Source: Paenarthrobacter sp. DKR-5
Lineage (GTDB): Bacteria; Actinomycetota; Actinomycetes; Actinomycetales; Micrococcaceae
Length of the DNA: 64,000 nucleotides
Assembly (NCBI RefSeq): GCF_018531425.1
Contig: NZ_JAHBOI010000001.1
Coordinates: 496,001 to 560,000, forward strand
Direction: 5' to 3'
Positions 9,183-17,933 of this stretch are shown here, one piece after another. Positions within the stretch are counted from its first letter, which is position 1; each line of letters opens with the position of its first letter. The notes under the pieces were generated by a model that saw only the letters and a program-made list of their open reading frames with translations, was not told where the DNA came from and did no database searches. The position numbers and the translations under genes are program-made.

Positions 9183-10028
9183 TCAGTAGTCGTTGGGCAG
9201 GTTGTCCCGCCACGAATGCTCCGGCCGGTACCCCAGAATGTCGGCTGCTGCGCCGATCTCCAGCAGGGTTTCGTTGCCCCTGAGTTCGCGCGTGATCCGG
9301 ACCCGCGGAAAGACCTCGGCCATCAGGTCCGCCGACGGGCGTTCCATGATGGTGTCCGCCGCGGCGATGATGAAGTTCTGCGAGCCGTGCGTGTCCGCCT
9401 CCAGCGCGAGCCGGAACGCCTGCGCGACGTCGCGGACGTCCACATAGCCCCAGAGATTCCACCGCCGCAGCTCGGCGTGGTGCTGGAAGCCGGGTACGCG
9501 GGCATAATCCGCGCCGCTGAAGATGTTCGAAAGGCGCAGCCCCACGAAAGGGATCCCGGACCATTCACAGACGTGGTGCGCCGTCTGCTCGCCCAGCACC
9601 TTCGAGAGCGCGTAGGTACTCGTGGGATGCGGAAAGTGGGCCTCGTCGATCGGCGCGAACAACGGGTCGACGTCGAACGGCAGTCCCAGCGTCGTCTCCG
9701 AGGATGCCCACGCCACGCGGTGCAGCTTCAGGTGCGCCGCGGCGAGGAAAACGTTGGAGTTCATCGCGGTGTTCCGGTTGATCGTCACGGCCGGCGGGTA
9801 GAGTCCGTCGGCCGGGATGTTCGCCAGATGCACCACAGCGTCCGCCCCCGCCAGCGCCTCCACTGCCTGGCCGTAGTCGGTGAGGTCTGCCCGCAGGAAG
9901 CTGCACCCCGGCGGTTCGGACGGAGCGTTCAGGTCCGAGGCGAGGACGTCGTAGCCATGCGCGAGCAGGTCCGCCACCACCGCTCGCCCGGCCTTGCCTG
10001 CGGCACCGGTAACGGCAACGGTCTTCAT
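9183..10028 (-). CDS. NAD-dependent epimerase/dehydratase-family protein
   Basis: 281 aa short-chain extended-type Rossmann protein. N-terminal NAD(P) motif TGAAGKAGRAV (GxxGxxG) at residues 7-17, Asp after strand 2 (ASDLN), and the catalytic Tyr/Lys pair in STYALSKVLGE. The HLANIP and SSETTLG segments fit the nucleoside-diphosphate-sugar epimerase or uronate-dehydrogenase-like group. Substrate unknown. Strong ribosome-binding site (AGGAG). Its stop lies 15 bp from the panD stop (convergent). Confidence 0.8.
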   Translation of the reverse strand: MKTVAVTGAAGKAGRAVVADLLAHGYDVLASDLNAPSEPPGCSFLRADLTDYGQAVEALAGADAVVHLANIPADGLYPPAVTINRNTAMNSNVFLAAAHLKLHRVAWASSETTLGLPFDVDPLFAPIDEAHFPHPTSTYALSKVLGEQTAHHVCEWSGIPFVGLRLSNIFSGADYARVPGFQHHAELRRWNLWGYVDVRDVAQAFRLALEADTHGSQNFIIAAADTIMERPSADLMAEVFPRVRITRELRGNETLLEIGAAADILGYRPEHSWRDNLPNDY

Positions 10029-10079
10029 CTGCGCTCCTAGAGGTCGGCACGTGCTGAGCTAGCGTCCTCTAAAACGGTA

Positions 10080-10124
10080 GGGCCGCAGGGACGGAAACAA
10101 CACGGTCTTCCGTCCCTGCGGCCC
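10080..10124 (-). terminator. Strong hairpin terminator of the arabinoside operon
   Basis: Perfect 17-bp stem (10080-10096 with 10108-10124) with an 11-nt loop, starting 8 nt after the stop of the second GH51 gene and followed on the minus strand by TTTT. It should end transcription of the LacI-controlled operon before the epimerase gene. Confidence 0.85.
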
Positions 10125-10132
10125 TTGCAGCT

Positions 10133-11674
10133 TCAGTTCTTGGCCACGTCCAGTTCGATCACGGCCCAGGACAGCGCCGGCAGGCTGGCCCGGAGCTCGC
10201 CGCCCTCGGCCTTCACGCCGTCGAGCGCCTGCAGGCCCACGCTGTTCTGCCCGGATTCGGTGTTGGTGAGGAAACGGTCCTTGCCGTCGGGTACCTGCAG
10301 CACCTCGGCACGGACCACCTGCCGCGCGTCGAACCCGCGGAGCGCCACCTCGACGTCGGCTGCGTCCTCAAGGCCGCGGTTGGCCAGGAACAGGGCCAGC
10401 CTGCCGGTCTCCTCGTTCCACGTCGCGGAGACGTCCACCAGGTCGGTGCTGCCGAAGCGCGCATTGTCGTACTGGTCCGAATCAACCGACAGCCGCAGGA
10501 TCTGCCCGGTGGCCAGCTCCGCCATCCGCGCGAACGGGTGGAAAATGGTCTGCCGCCAGGCAGGACCGTTCTCCTCGCTCAGGATGGGGGCGATCACGTT
10601 CACCAGTTGGGCCTGGTTGGCGATCTTAACCCGGTCCCCGTGGCGCAGCAGGGAGTTCAGCAGCGTGCCGACGACGACGGCGTCCGTAACGTTGTAGTTG
10701 TCCTCGATGAGCCGCGGGTGTTCCCGCCACTTGCCGGCAGCCGTGATCTGCGCGAGCTGATCCTCGGTGTCGCGTCCGCGCTGGTACCAGACGTTCCACT
10801 CGTCGAAGGAGAGGTTGATGTGCTTCTTGTGCTTGCCCTTGGCCCGGACCGCGTCCGCCGTGGCAACCACGGATTCGATGAAGTAGTCCATGTCCACCGC
10901 GCTGGCGAGGAAGCTCTCCGCGTCGCCGTTGTGCTCCTGGTAGTAGGCGTGCAGCGAGACGTAGTCGACGACGTCGTAGGTGTGGGTGAGGACCGTCTGC
11001 TCCCAGGCGCCGAAGGTGGGCATGCGCGAATTGGAGCTGCCGCAGGCGACCAGTTCGATGCCCGGATCCACCAGGCGCATGGCCTTCGCTGCCTCCTGGG
11101 CGATGCGGCCGTACTCGTCCGCTGTCTTGTGGCCGATCTGCCACGGTCCGTCCATCTCGTTGCCCAGGCACCACAGCTTGATGTTGAACGGATCCTTGTG
11201 GCCGTTCTTCGCCCGCAAGTCCGACAGCTCGGTTCCGCCGGGATGGTTGGCGTATTCAACGATGCTGCGTGCCGCGTCCACGCCACGCGTACCGAGGTTG
11301 ATCGCTTCCATCACCTCCACTCCGGCCTTGCGGGACCAGTCGACGAATTCATGCAGGCCGAAGGCATTGGTTTCAATCGTGTGCCAGGCACCGTCGATCC
11401 GGCGGGGACGGCTTTCCTGCGGGCCGATACCGTCTTCCCAGTTGTAGCCCGAGACGAAATTGCCTCCCGGGTAACGGACGACGGTGGCACCGAGCTCCTT
11501 TACGAGCCTGAGCACGTCCTGGCGGAACCCGTGTTCATCCGCTTCGGGATGGCCCGGTTCGTAGATGCCGGTGTAGACGCAGCGGCCCATATGCTCCACG
11601 AAGGAGCCGAAAAGGCGGCGCGGTACTTCACCGATGGTGAAGTCGCGGTCAAGCGTGATGCGTGCGCGGGACAT
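10133..11674 (-). CDS. Alpha-L-arabinofuranosidase, GH51 (copy 2)
   Basis: 513 aa. Family GH51 enzyme that removes alpha-L-arabinofuranosyl units from arabino-oligosaccharides. The acid/base Glu lies in WCLGNEMDGPW (about residue 173) and the nucleophile Glu in NLSFDEWNVWY (about residue 292). The N-terminal GSFVEHMGRCVYTGIYEPGH and VVRYPGGNFVSGYNWEDG blocks are diagnostic. A C-terminal beta-sandwich follows. No signal peptide, so it is cytoplasmic and works on imported oligosaccharides. Last gene of the operon, 35 bp after its paralogue at 11710. Confidence 0.93.
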   Translation of the reverse strand: MSRARITLDRDFTIGEVPRRLFGSFVEHMGRCVYTGIYEPGHPEADEHGFRQDVLRLVKELGATVVRYPGGNFVSGYNWEDGIGPQESRPRRIDGAWHTIETNAFGLHEFVDWSRKAGVEVMEAINLGTRGVDAARSIVEYANHPGGTELSDLRAKNGHKDPFNIKLWCLGNEMDGPWQIGHKTADEYGRIAQEAAKAMRLVDPGIELVACGSSNSRMPTFGAWEQTVLTHTYDVVDYVSLHAYYQEHNGDAESFLASAVDMDYFIESVVATADAVRAKGKHKKHINLSFDEWNVWYQRGRDTEDQLAQITAAGKWREHPRLIEDNYNVTDAVVVGTLLNSLLRHGDRVKIANQAQLVNVIAPILSEENGPAWRQTIFHPFARMAELATGQILRLSVDSDQYDNARFGSTDLVDVSATWNEETGRLALFLANRGLEDAADVEVALRGFDARQVVRAEVLQVPDGKDRFLTNTESGQNSVGLQALDGVKAEGGELRASLPALSWAVIELDVAKN

Positions 11675-11709
11675 GGTGGATCCTCCTTCAATGACGTTTC
11701 ATCAAGTGT

Positions 11710-13221
11710 TCAGCCCAGGCTCAAGGCCGTCCAGGAGACCGGCGGAAGCGTGACGGTGACCGAACCGTCCCGCACCTCGGCGCTCTTGTTCCGGGACAGG
11801 CCGACCCGTTCGGGCTCCTCCAGCGTGTTCTTCGCGTAGAAGTCGGCATCGGAGAGCGTCTGCGCGTCCAGCAGGATCACGCCCTCCAGGGCGCCCAGGT
11901 CCACGGTGATGGTGGCTTCCTCGTCCTGCGACCGGTTGACGAGGAACACCGACGTCGTGCCCCTGTCGGCGTCGTGCGTGGCCACCGCGTCAATCAGCGG
12001 GACCGTGCCGTAGACGGCGGTGTCGTAGCCGGGCGACTCCAGTTTGGTGGCCAGCACCTCGCCCGCTGCCAGGCGGGAGGTCAGCGCAAACGGGAAGAAG
12101 GTGGTCTGCCGCCAGGCCGGGCCGCCAGGCTCGGTCATAATCGGGGCGATGACGTTAACCAGCTGGGCCAGGGAGGCGGAGGTGACCCGGTCCGCGTGCT
12201 TAAGCAGCGAGATCAGCAGGTTGCCGAAGACGACGGCGTCCGCCACCGAATAGACGTCCTCGAGCAGCCGCGGGGCGACCGGCCAGTTGTCCAGGCCCTG
12301 GATCTTGTCGACCTTTTCGAACCTCTCGAGGTACCAGACGTTCCACTCGTCGAACGAGATGTTGATCGTCTTGTCGCTGCCGTTGACAGCCTTCACGTGG
12401 TCCGCCGTGGCCACCACCGACTCGATGAACCTGTCCATGTCCACGGCGGAGGCCAGGAAGGACGCGAGGTCACCGTTCTTTTCCTCGTAGTAGGCGTGGC
12501 AGGAGATGTAGTCCACGTCCTCGTAGGTGTGCGTGAGCACCTCGCGCTCCCATTCGCCGAAGGTGGGCATGTGTGCACCGGAGGAGCCGCAGGCGACCAG
12601 TTCCACCGAGGGATCCATCTGGCGCATTGCCTTGGCGGTCTGCGAGGCGATCTTGCCGTAGTCCTCCGCTGAACGGTGGCCCAGCTGCCACGGCCCGTCC
12701 ATCTCGTTGCCCAGGCACCACATCTTGATGCCGAACGGCTCGGCGCGGCCGTTCGCCGCGCGCTGCTCGGAGAGCGCCGTCCCGGAGCGGATGTTGGAGT
12801 ACTCGAGCAGGTCCAGTGCCTCCAAGGTTCCGCGGGTGCCCAGATTCACCGCGAGCATGAGTTCGCTCCCGACCTTCTCCAGCCAGCTGCCGAACTCGTG
12901 CAGGCCGACTTCGTTGGTCTCGGTGGAGTGCCAGGCCAGGTCGAGCCGGCGCGGACGCTCTCCGCGGGGGCCGACGCTGTCCTCCCAGCGGAAGCCGGAG
13001 ACGAAGTTGCCGCCCGGGTAGCGGACCGTGGAGACCCCGAGTTCCTTGACGAGTTCGATGACGTCCTTCCGGAAGCCTTCAGCGTCGGCAGCGGCATGGC
13101 CGGGCTCGTAGATACCGTCATACACGCAGCGTCCGAGGTGCTCGACGAACGAGCCGAACAGGCGACGGTTGACGGGGCCGACCGCGAAATGCGGGTCGAT
13201 CGTGAGGCGTGCGGTAACCAT
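11710..13221 (-). CDS. Alpha-L-arabinofuranosidase, GH51 (copy 1)
   Basis: 503 aa, clearly homologous along its whole length to the next gene but well diverged. It has the same catalytic blocks: WCLGNEMDGPWQ with the acid/base Glu and NISFDEWNVWY with the nucleophile Glu. Cytoplasmic, no signal peptide. It starts 10 bp after the end of the second permease gene. The tandem pair suggests division of labour between linkage types (for example 1,5- versus 1,3-linked arabinose); that is inference. Confidence 0.93.
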   Translation of the reverse strand: MVTARLTIDPHFAVGPVNRRLFGSFVEHLGRCVYDGIYEPGHAAADAEGFRKDVIELVKELGVSTVRYPGGNFVSGFRWEDSVGPRGERPRRLDLAWHSTETNEVGLHEFGSWLEKVGSELMLAVNLGTRGTLEALDLLEYSNIRSGTALSEQRAANGRAEPFGIKMWCLGNEMDGPWQLGHRSAEDYGKIASQTAKAMRQMDPSVELVACGSSGAHMPTFGEWEREVLTHTYEDVDYISCHAYYEEKNGDLASFLASAVDMDRFIESVVATADHVKAVNGSDKTINISFDEWNVWYLERFEKVDKIQGLDNWPVAPRLLEDVYSVADAVVFGNLLISLLKHADRVTSASLAQLVNVIAPIMTEPGGPAWRQTTFFPFALTSRLAAGEVLATKLESPGYDTAVYGTVPLIDAVATHDADRGTTSVFLVNRSQDEEATITVDLGALEGVILLDAQTLSDADFYAKNTLEEPERVGLSRNKSAEVRDGSVTVTLPPVSWTALSLG

Positions 13222-13231
13222 GGTGATCTTT

Positions 13232-14128
13232 CTACTTGAGGCTGCCGAGGGAGAGGCCGCCCTGCCAGTACTTCTGCAGGGTCAGGAAGGCCACCACCAG
13301 CGGGATGATCGAAACGAGGGAGCCGATGATGATCAGGCTCCAGAGCGAGTGGCCGCCGCCGTTGTTGCCGGAAGCAAGCTGCTCCCACAGCCCGATGCCC
13401 ACGGTCAGCGGGTAGAGCCTTGACGTGGAGAGCATGGCCAGCGGAAGGAAGTAGTTGTTCCAGGTCCCGACGACGGAGAGCAGCAGGACCGTCACGACGG
13501 CCGGCCGGAGCAGCGGCAGCGAGACCTGGAAGAACATCCGGTACTCGCCGGCGCCGTCCACGCGGGCGGCGTCGAGCAGTTCGTCGGGCACGGCGTCGGC
13601 GGTGTAAACGCGCATGAGGTACACCCCGAACGGGCTGAGCAGGGAGGGCAGGATCACGGCCCAGACGGTGTCCGTGAGCTTGAGGTTGGAGAGCAGGATG
13701 AATGTGGGGATGACCAGCGCGGTCAACGGGACCATGACCGAACCGAGCAGCAGGGCGAAGGCGAAGTTCCGGCCACGGAACCTGTATTTCGCGAAGCCGT
13801 AGCCGGCCAGCACCGAGATTGCGGTGGCGCCGAGGCCGCCGCTGAGGGCATACAGGAAGGAGTTGCCCAGCCAGTGCAGGTATTCGCCGCCGTTGTAGGT
13901 GAACAGGTCCTGCAGGTTCGCCACCAGGTTGAAGTTGCTGTCGAACCACAGCGCGCCGGCGGAACCGGAGAACAGGCCGTGGGCGTCTTTGGTGCTGGCC
14001 ACAATCAGCCACCAGATGGGGACCAGGAAGTAAAGCACCAGGACCGCAAGGAACAGATGGGCAACGACATTCCGCCGCGGCCGGGGCCGGCGGGCCAGCT
14101 CCGGCGCAGTAGTGGTCAAGGCGCTCAT
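13232..14128 (-). CDS. Sugar ABC transporter permease (AraQ/MalG type)
   Basis: 298 aa, six predicted transmembrane helices after a basic N-terminus. The cytoplasmic EAA loop reads DELLDAARVDGAGEYRMFF, the contact site for the ATPase. Belongs to the CUT1 class of carbohydrate importers. Its ATG overlaps the stop of the upstream permease by 4 nt (ATGA), so the two inner-membrane subunits are translationally coupled. Confidence 0.93.
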   Translation of the reverse strand: MSALTTTAPELARRPRPRRNVVAHLFLAVLVLYFLVPIWWLIVASTKDAHGLFSGSAGALWFDSNFNLVANLQDLFTYNGGEYLHWLGNSFLYALSGGLGATAISVLAGYGFAKYRFRGRNFAFALLLGSVMVPLTALVIPTFILLSNLKLTDTVWAVILPSLLSPFGVYLMRVYTADAVPDELLDAARVDGAGEYRMFFQVSLPLLRPAVVTVLLLSVVGTWNNYFLPLAMLSTSRLYPLTVGIGLWEQLASGNNGGGHSLWSLIIIGSLVSIIPLVVAFLTLQKYWQGGLSLGSLK

Positions 14129-15111
14129 GACAGGGAACTCCCTCGCTTGCGGGTGGCGAACATGAAGACGTAGACGGCGATGAAGACGATGATGCCGAGG
14201 GCGAACGAGATCGCGGAGGCGTAGTTGAACTGGGCGTAGCTGAACGCGAGGTTGTAGGCGTAAATGTTCGGAGTGAAGTCCGGGGTGATGCTGCCGTTGG
14301 CGATCGGCGCAAGGATCTGGGGTTCGGAGAAGAACTGCAGCGTGCCGATCAGGGCGAAGACCAGGATCAGCACCATGGCAGAGGACACCATGGGCACCTT
14401 GATCCGGAGCGCGATCTGCCAGACGTTCGCGCCGTCGATCCGGGCTGCCTCGTAGAGCGTGGGATCAATGCCCTGGAGCGCGGCGTAGATGATGATCATG
14501 TAGTACCCGGCCCACTGCCAGGTGACCGCGTTGAGCAGGCCGTAGAACACGTTGTCCTGGCTGAGCAGGAACGGTGCCTGGGCGTGCACGAGCGAGGCGA
14601 TCTGCTGCAGGGGGCCGAACGTGGGGCTGTAGAGGAAGCCCCACATCAGCGCGCCGATTACCGCGGGGATCGCGTACGGCAGGAAGATCATCAGCCGGGA
14701 GAACCGGGCCAGCCGGGTGGTGAGGCTGTCCAGGACGAGGGCCGCCCCGAGGGACACCGCCATCTGCACCGGGATCAGCACCAGGGAGAACCTGAGCACG
14801 AACCAGACGCCCTTGAGGAACGACGGGTCGCTGAAGGCCCGCACGTAGTTGTCCAGGCCGCTGAACTTCGTGCCGGTGGCGAGTCCCTTCGTGAAGAGGC
14901 TCAAGTAGAGCGCGTACGCCAGCGGGGCGAGGAGGAAGGCAACGAAGACGACGGCGAAGGGGGCTATGAAAACCCATCCCACCCGCGCCCTGCGCGCCAC
15001 CATCTTCTCGCTCCCCGATGCTGCCTTCCGGCGGGGCGACGGGGGTGCCCCCGCCGGCGCGGCGACGGCGGGGGGCGCCGACGTCGTCGTCATTGACCCG
15101 TGATCTGCCAT
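14125..15111 (-). CDS. Sugar ABC transporter permease (AraP/MalF type)
   Basis: 328 aa. An Ala/Pro-rich cytoplasmic N-terminus (about 40 residues) is followed by six transmembrane helices; the EAA loop is PTLYEAARIDGANVWQIALR. Partner of the permease at 13232 in a CUT1 importer. The operon encodes no nucleotide-binding subunit, as is usual in actinobacteria where one shared MsiK-type ATPase serves several CUT1 systems. Confidence 0.93.
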   Translation of the reverse strand: MADHGSMTTTSAPPAVAAPAGAPPSPRRKAASGSEKMVARRARVGWVFIAPFAVVFVAFLLAPLAYALYLSLFTKGLATGTKFSGLDNYVRAFSDPSFLKGVWFVLRFSLVLIPVQMAVSLGAALVLDSLTTRLARFSRLMIFLPYAIPAVIGALMWGFLYSPTFGPLQQIASLVHAQAPFLLSQDNVFYGLLNAVTWQWAGYYMIIIYAALQGIDPTLYEAARIDGANVWQIALRIKVPMVSSAMVLILVFALIGTLQFFSEPQILAPIANGSITPDFTPNIYAYNLAFSYAQFNYASAISFALGIIVFIAVYVFMFATRKRGSSLS

Positions 15112-15194
15112 GGTCTTTCCTGCATTTCCTTGTCGAGGTGTCCCTGCCGGCCCGGACCGTGCGCGTTGCAGCGCACGGCCCGGGAGCTGTCCGG

Positions 15195-16544
15195 CTACTT
15201 GACGGTGAAGCCCTGGCTCTTGGCGTAGGTCACCATGGTGTTCTGCAGCTCGGTCGCTGCCTGCTCGCCAGTGATCTGGCCCGCGTTGATCTTGACGGTC
15301 TCCGCCTGCAGCTGCGCGTAGTAGTAGACCGTGAACGGGCTGTAGCTGAAGCCCTTATAGGCCTTCTCCGCGGGGATGTAGATGTCCTTGTTGGCCGTCT
15401 GGCCGCCGAAGAAGTCCACATGGTTGCCGATGAACTCCTTGGAATTCAGCACACCCTGGTTCAGCGGGAAGATAGTCTGCGTCTTCCAGCCGTCCGTGAG
15501 CGAGGCGTCATCGGCGTAGAGCCCCTTGGCGACCTCCGCTGCGAGCTTCTGGTCCTTGGCCTGGGTGGTCACCGCGAAGGTGGAACCGCCCCAGTTGACC
15601 GAGACGGGGCTGCTCTTGTCCCACTGCGGGAGCGGGGCGACGGCGAACTGGCCCTTCTCGCTGCCCTTGCCCACGCCGGCACCGGTCAGGTAACCCGGGG
15701 CCCATGCCGCGGAAACGTAGGTGGCGTACTTGCCGCCGACGACGCCGGAGATGTAGTCCGTGGTGAACTGGTCCTGTTTGCCGACCAACCCCTTCTTGGA
15801 CAGTTCGGCCCAGTAGTTGAGGACGTCCTTGGCCGGCTGGCTGTCCAGGTTGATGGAGATGTTCTTCTGGTCCGCCAGGTCGTATGTGAACGGAACCGCA
15901 CCCTTCTGGGCCATCAGCGCGGTGAGCCACGCCGGCACATTGCTGCCGAGGTCGCCGAAGACGGGGCCGCCGGCATCCTTGACCTTCTGCGCCGCGGCCT
16001 CGTATTCGGCCCAGGTGGTGGGCGGGGTGATGTTGTACTTCTCGAAGATGTCCTTGCGGTAGATCATCGCCATTGGGCCGCCGTCGACGGGGATCGCATA
16101 GACGGCGTCGCCCTGGGAGACGTCCTTCCAGGCACCGGCGCTGAAGTTCTTCTTCACGTCGTTGGCGCCGAACTTGCTCAGGTCCACGAGCGCATTCTGG
16201 ATTTCGTAGCCGGTCAGGTGGTCGGCCTCGAGCATGATCACGTCGGGCGCACCCTTGCCGGCCTCGATTGCGGTCTGGAACTTGGCGTACTCCGGGGAGC
16301 CCTGGCCCGCGACGGACCAGCAGACCTGCACATCGGTGTGCGCGTTGTTGAAGTTGTCCACGACCTTGTTCATGTTCGGATACCAGGCCCAGACGGAGAC
16401 CTTCGGGGCATCCTGGTGGACGATCTTGTTGGTGCAGTTCTGGGCGGTGTCCGCCGAGGCATTGTCACCGCCGCCGCTGCAGCCCGCCAGCGTGGCCGCC
16501 AGCGCCGTGGCTGAAAGCGCTGCAACAAGTGCTTTCTTTCTCAC
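15195..16544 (-). CDS. Sugar ABC transporter solute-binding lipoprotein
   Basis: 449 aa. Signal peptide MRKKALVAALSATALAATLA ends in the lipobox LAGC with the lipidated Cys at residue 22, followed by a Gly/Asp linker. The rest is a family 1 extracellular solute-binding protein (VSVWAWYPN near the N-terminus, ITPPTTWAEYEAAAQKVKDA). It captures the sugar outside the membrane and hands it to the two permeases. First gene of the operon, downstream of the operator cluster at 16623-16682. The adjacent GH51 enzymes suggest arabino-oligosaccharides as ligand. Confidence 0.93.
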   Translation of the reverse strand: MRKKALVAALSATALAATLAGCSGGGDNASADTAQNCTNKIVHQDAPKVSVWAWYPNMNKVVDNFNNAHTDVQVCWSVAGQGSPEYAKFQTAIEAGKGAPDVIMLEADHLTGYEIQNALVDLSKFGANDVKKNFSAGAWKDVSQGDAVYAIPVDGGPMAMIYRKDIFEKYNITPPTTWAEYEAAAQKVKDAGGPVFGDLGSNVPAWLTALMAQKGAVPFTYDLADQKNISINLDSQPAKDVLNYWAELSKKGLVGKQDQFTTDYISGVVGGKYATYVSAAWAPGYLTGAGVGKGSEKGQFAVAPLPQWDKSSPVSVNWGGSTFAVTTQAKDQKLAAEVAKGLYADDASLTDGWKTQTIFPLNQGVLNSKEFIGNHVDFFGGQTANKDIYIPAEKAYKGFSYSPFTVYYYAQLQAETVKINAGQITGEQAATELQNTMVTYAKSQGFTVK

Positions 16545-16622
16545 TGTGTTCCCTTCGGTGGAGTTTCTGTAGGACTTCGTTGTCGGACAATCAGCTGCCG
16601 CTGCGGCAGGGGGAGATCAGCG

Positions 16623-16682
16623 TTGTGAACGCTAACAATGGCACCGGAACGATGTGTACATCGTTGTAGGTAATCGTTGTAG
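16623..16682. promoter_or_regulatory. LacI-type operator cluster upstream of the arabinoside operon
   Basis: Three overlapping signals in 60 bp upstream of the binding-protein gene. TTGTGAACGCTAACAA (16623-16638) resembles a classical LacI/GalR operator. AACGATGT-GT-ACATCGTT (16648-16665) is a palindrome with 8-bp perfect arms. TCGTTGTAG occurs twice 13 bp apart (16661-16669 and 16674-16682). The reverse complement CTACAACG of the last element also occurs upstream of the lacI-type gene (17816-17823), which suggests one regulator binds both places. Confidence 0.6.
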
Positions 16683-16747
16683 ACCTATCTTGGTGAGAGC
16701 CACATCACAATGTCAAGGGTTGTCTGTAAAAAGGCCGGAGGCGCAGG

Positions 16748-17761
16748 TCAGTGCGCTGCAGTCCCCGTGGACTCCCGCGGAACGAGGCGGAATTGCGCTT
16801 CGTGCTCGCGCGGGGGGATGCCGCCGCTTTCGATCCGCTCCAGCAGCATGCGCACTGCGGTTTCGGCGATCTCCTCCCGCCCTGGATCGATAGTGGAAAG
16901 AGTAGGAAGGGTGTAGCGGGTCTCGTCGATGTCATCGAATCCGATGAGGGCGACATCCTCAGGAATGCGGCGCCCGGCCTCCTGGAGCACCCGCATCGCT
17001 CCGAGCGCGATCACGTCGTTGAACGCAACGACGCCGTCGAAGTCGAGCCCGGAGTCGAGCACCCCCCGCATGGCGGCCGCCCCGTCCGCACGGTGCCAGC
17101 TCTGCACGTTGACGGCGAGCGCTTCGTCATAGGAAAGGCCGCGGGCCTCGAGGGCGCGCCGGTAGCCGGCCAGACGCAACCCTGCCGAACCGATCACCTC
17201 GTTGGGGTGCGTACCGAAGGCCAGGACCCTGCTCCTGCCCAGCGAGAGCAAATGCTCCGTGGCCGCCTCGGCACCCTCAGTGTTGCGCATCGTTACGTGG
17301 TCCGTGGGCCCGTTGAAAATCCGCTCACCGAGCAGCACCATCGGCGTCGGGATCTCGATCAGAGCTGCATCCTCCTGGCCGAGGCCCAGGACGCTGTAGA
17401 GCACGCCGTCCACCATGCGCATCCGCGGTCCGTGCAGGATTTCCAGCTCCCGCTCCCGCTTGCCGCCGCTCTGCTCGATAATCACCACGAGGCCGTGCTT
17501 GGCCGCAGCGCGCATGACGGCGTCGGCAAGTTCCGCGAAGTAGGCGTTTTTGAGGTCCGGGATAATGAGGCTGATGACGCCGGTCCGCCCCGAGCGCAGG
17601 CCGCGGGCCGAGAGGTTGGGCTGGTAACCGAGCTCCTCGATCGACTTCAGCACCCGCTCACGCGTGTCCGGGCGGATGTAGGGGTAATTGTTGATGACGT
17701 TGGAGACCGTCTTAATCGACACCCCCGCGGCAACCGCCACTTCGCGCATCGTGATGGCCAT
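16748..17761 (-). CDS. LacI-family transcriptional regulator of the arabinoside operon
   Basis: 337 aa. N-terminal LacI HTH (TMREVAVAAGVSIKTVSNVI) with hinge helix LSARGLRSGRT, then a periplasmic-binding-protein-like effector domain (VISLIIPDLKNAYFAELADA onward). Expected to repress the ABC/GH51 operon until an arabinose-derived inducer binds. Good ribosome-binding site (AAGAAGGG). Stop lies 203 bp upstream of the binding-protein start, with the operator cluster in between; same strand as the operon. Confidence 0.92.
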   Translation of the reverse strand: MAITMREVAVAAGVSIKTVSNVINNYPYIRPDTRERVLKSIEELGYQPNLSARGLRSGRTGVISLIIPDLKNAYFAELADAVMRAAAKHGLVVIIEQSGGKRERELEILHGPRMRMVDGVLYSVLGLGQEDAALIEIPTPMVLLGERIFNGPTDHVTMRNTEGAEAATEHLLSLGRSRVLAFGTHPNEVIGSAGLRLAGYRRALEARGLSYDEALAVNVQSWHRADGAAAMRGVLDSGLDFDGVVAFNDVIALGAMRVLQEAGRRIPEDVALIGFDDIDETRYTLPTLSTIDPGREEIAETAVRMLLERIESGGIPPREHEAQFRLVPRESTGTAAH

Positions 17762-17815
17762 GGCACCCCTTCTTTCGTGCCTGCCCCGCTGGCGGCATTG
17801 CTTGAATGGACAACT

Positions 17816-17826
17816 CTACAACGTTG
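17816..17826. promoter_or_regulatory. Candidate autoregulatory LacI-type operator
   Basis: CTACAACGTTG at 17816-17826 contains the perfect 8-bp palindrome CAACGTTG and repeats the CTACAACG half-site seen twice upstream of the binding-protein gene. It lies 55 bp before the lacI-type start codon, so autoregulation is likely. Inference from shared motif. Confidence 0.5.
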
Positions 17827-17897
17827 GAAAGTTGAGCGGAACTGCCCTCGGCCCCGCGCGGCCTGCGGCCCGTCCGGCTGCTGTGGCAATTAGGGTA

Positions 17898-17933
17898 ATG
17901 AGCATGACAAAACCGTCCAACAAATTCGCATGA
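17898..17933 (+). other. Possible short leader ORF coupled to the AEC gene
   Basis: An 11-codon ORF (MSMTKPSNKFA) whose TGA overlaps the AEC transporter ATG as ATGA. The AEC gene itself has no Shine-Dalgarno within the leader, while GGGT precedes the leader ATG at 17898. This layout suggests that translation of the transporter depends on ribosomes finishing the leader. It could equally be chance; no protein evidence can be seen. Confidence 0.35.
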
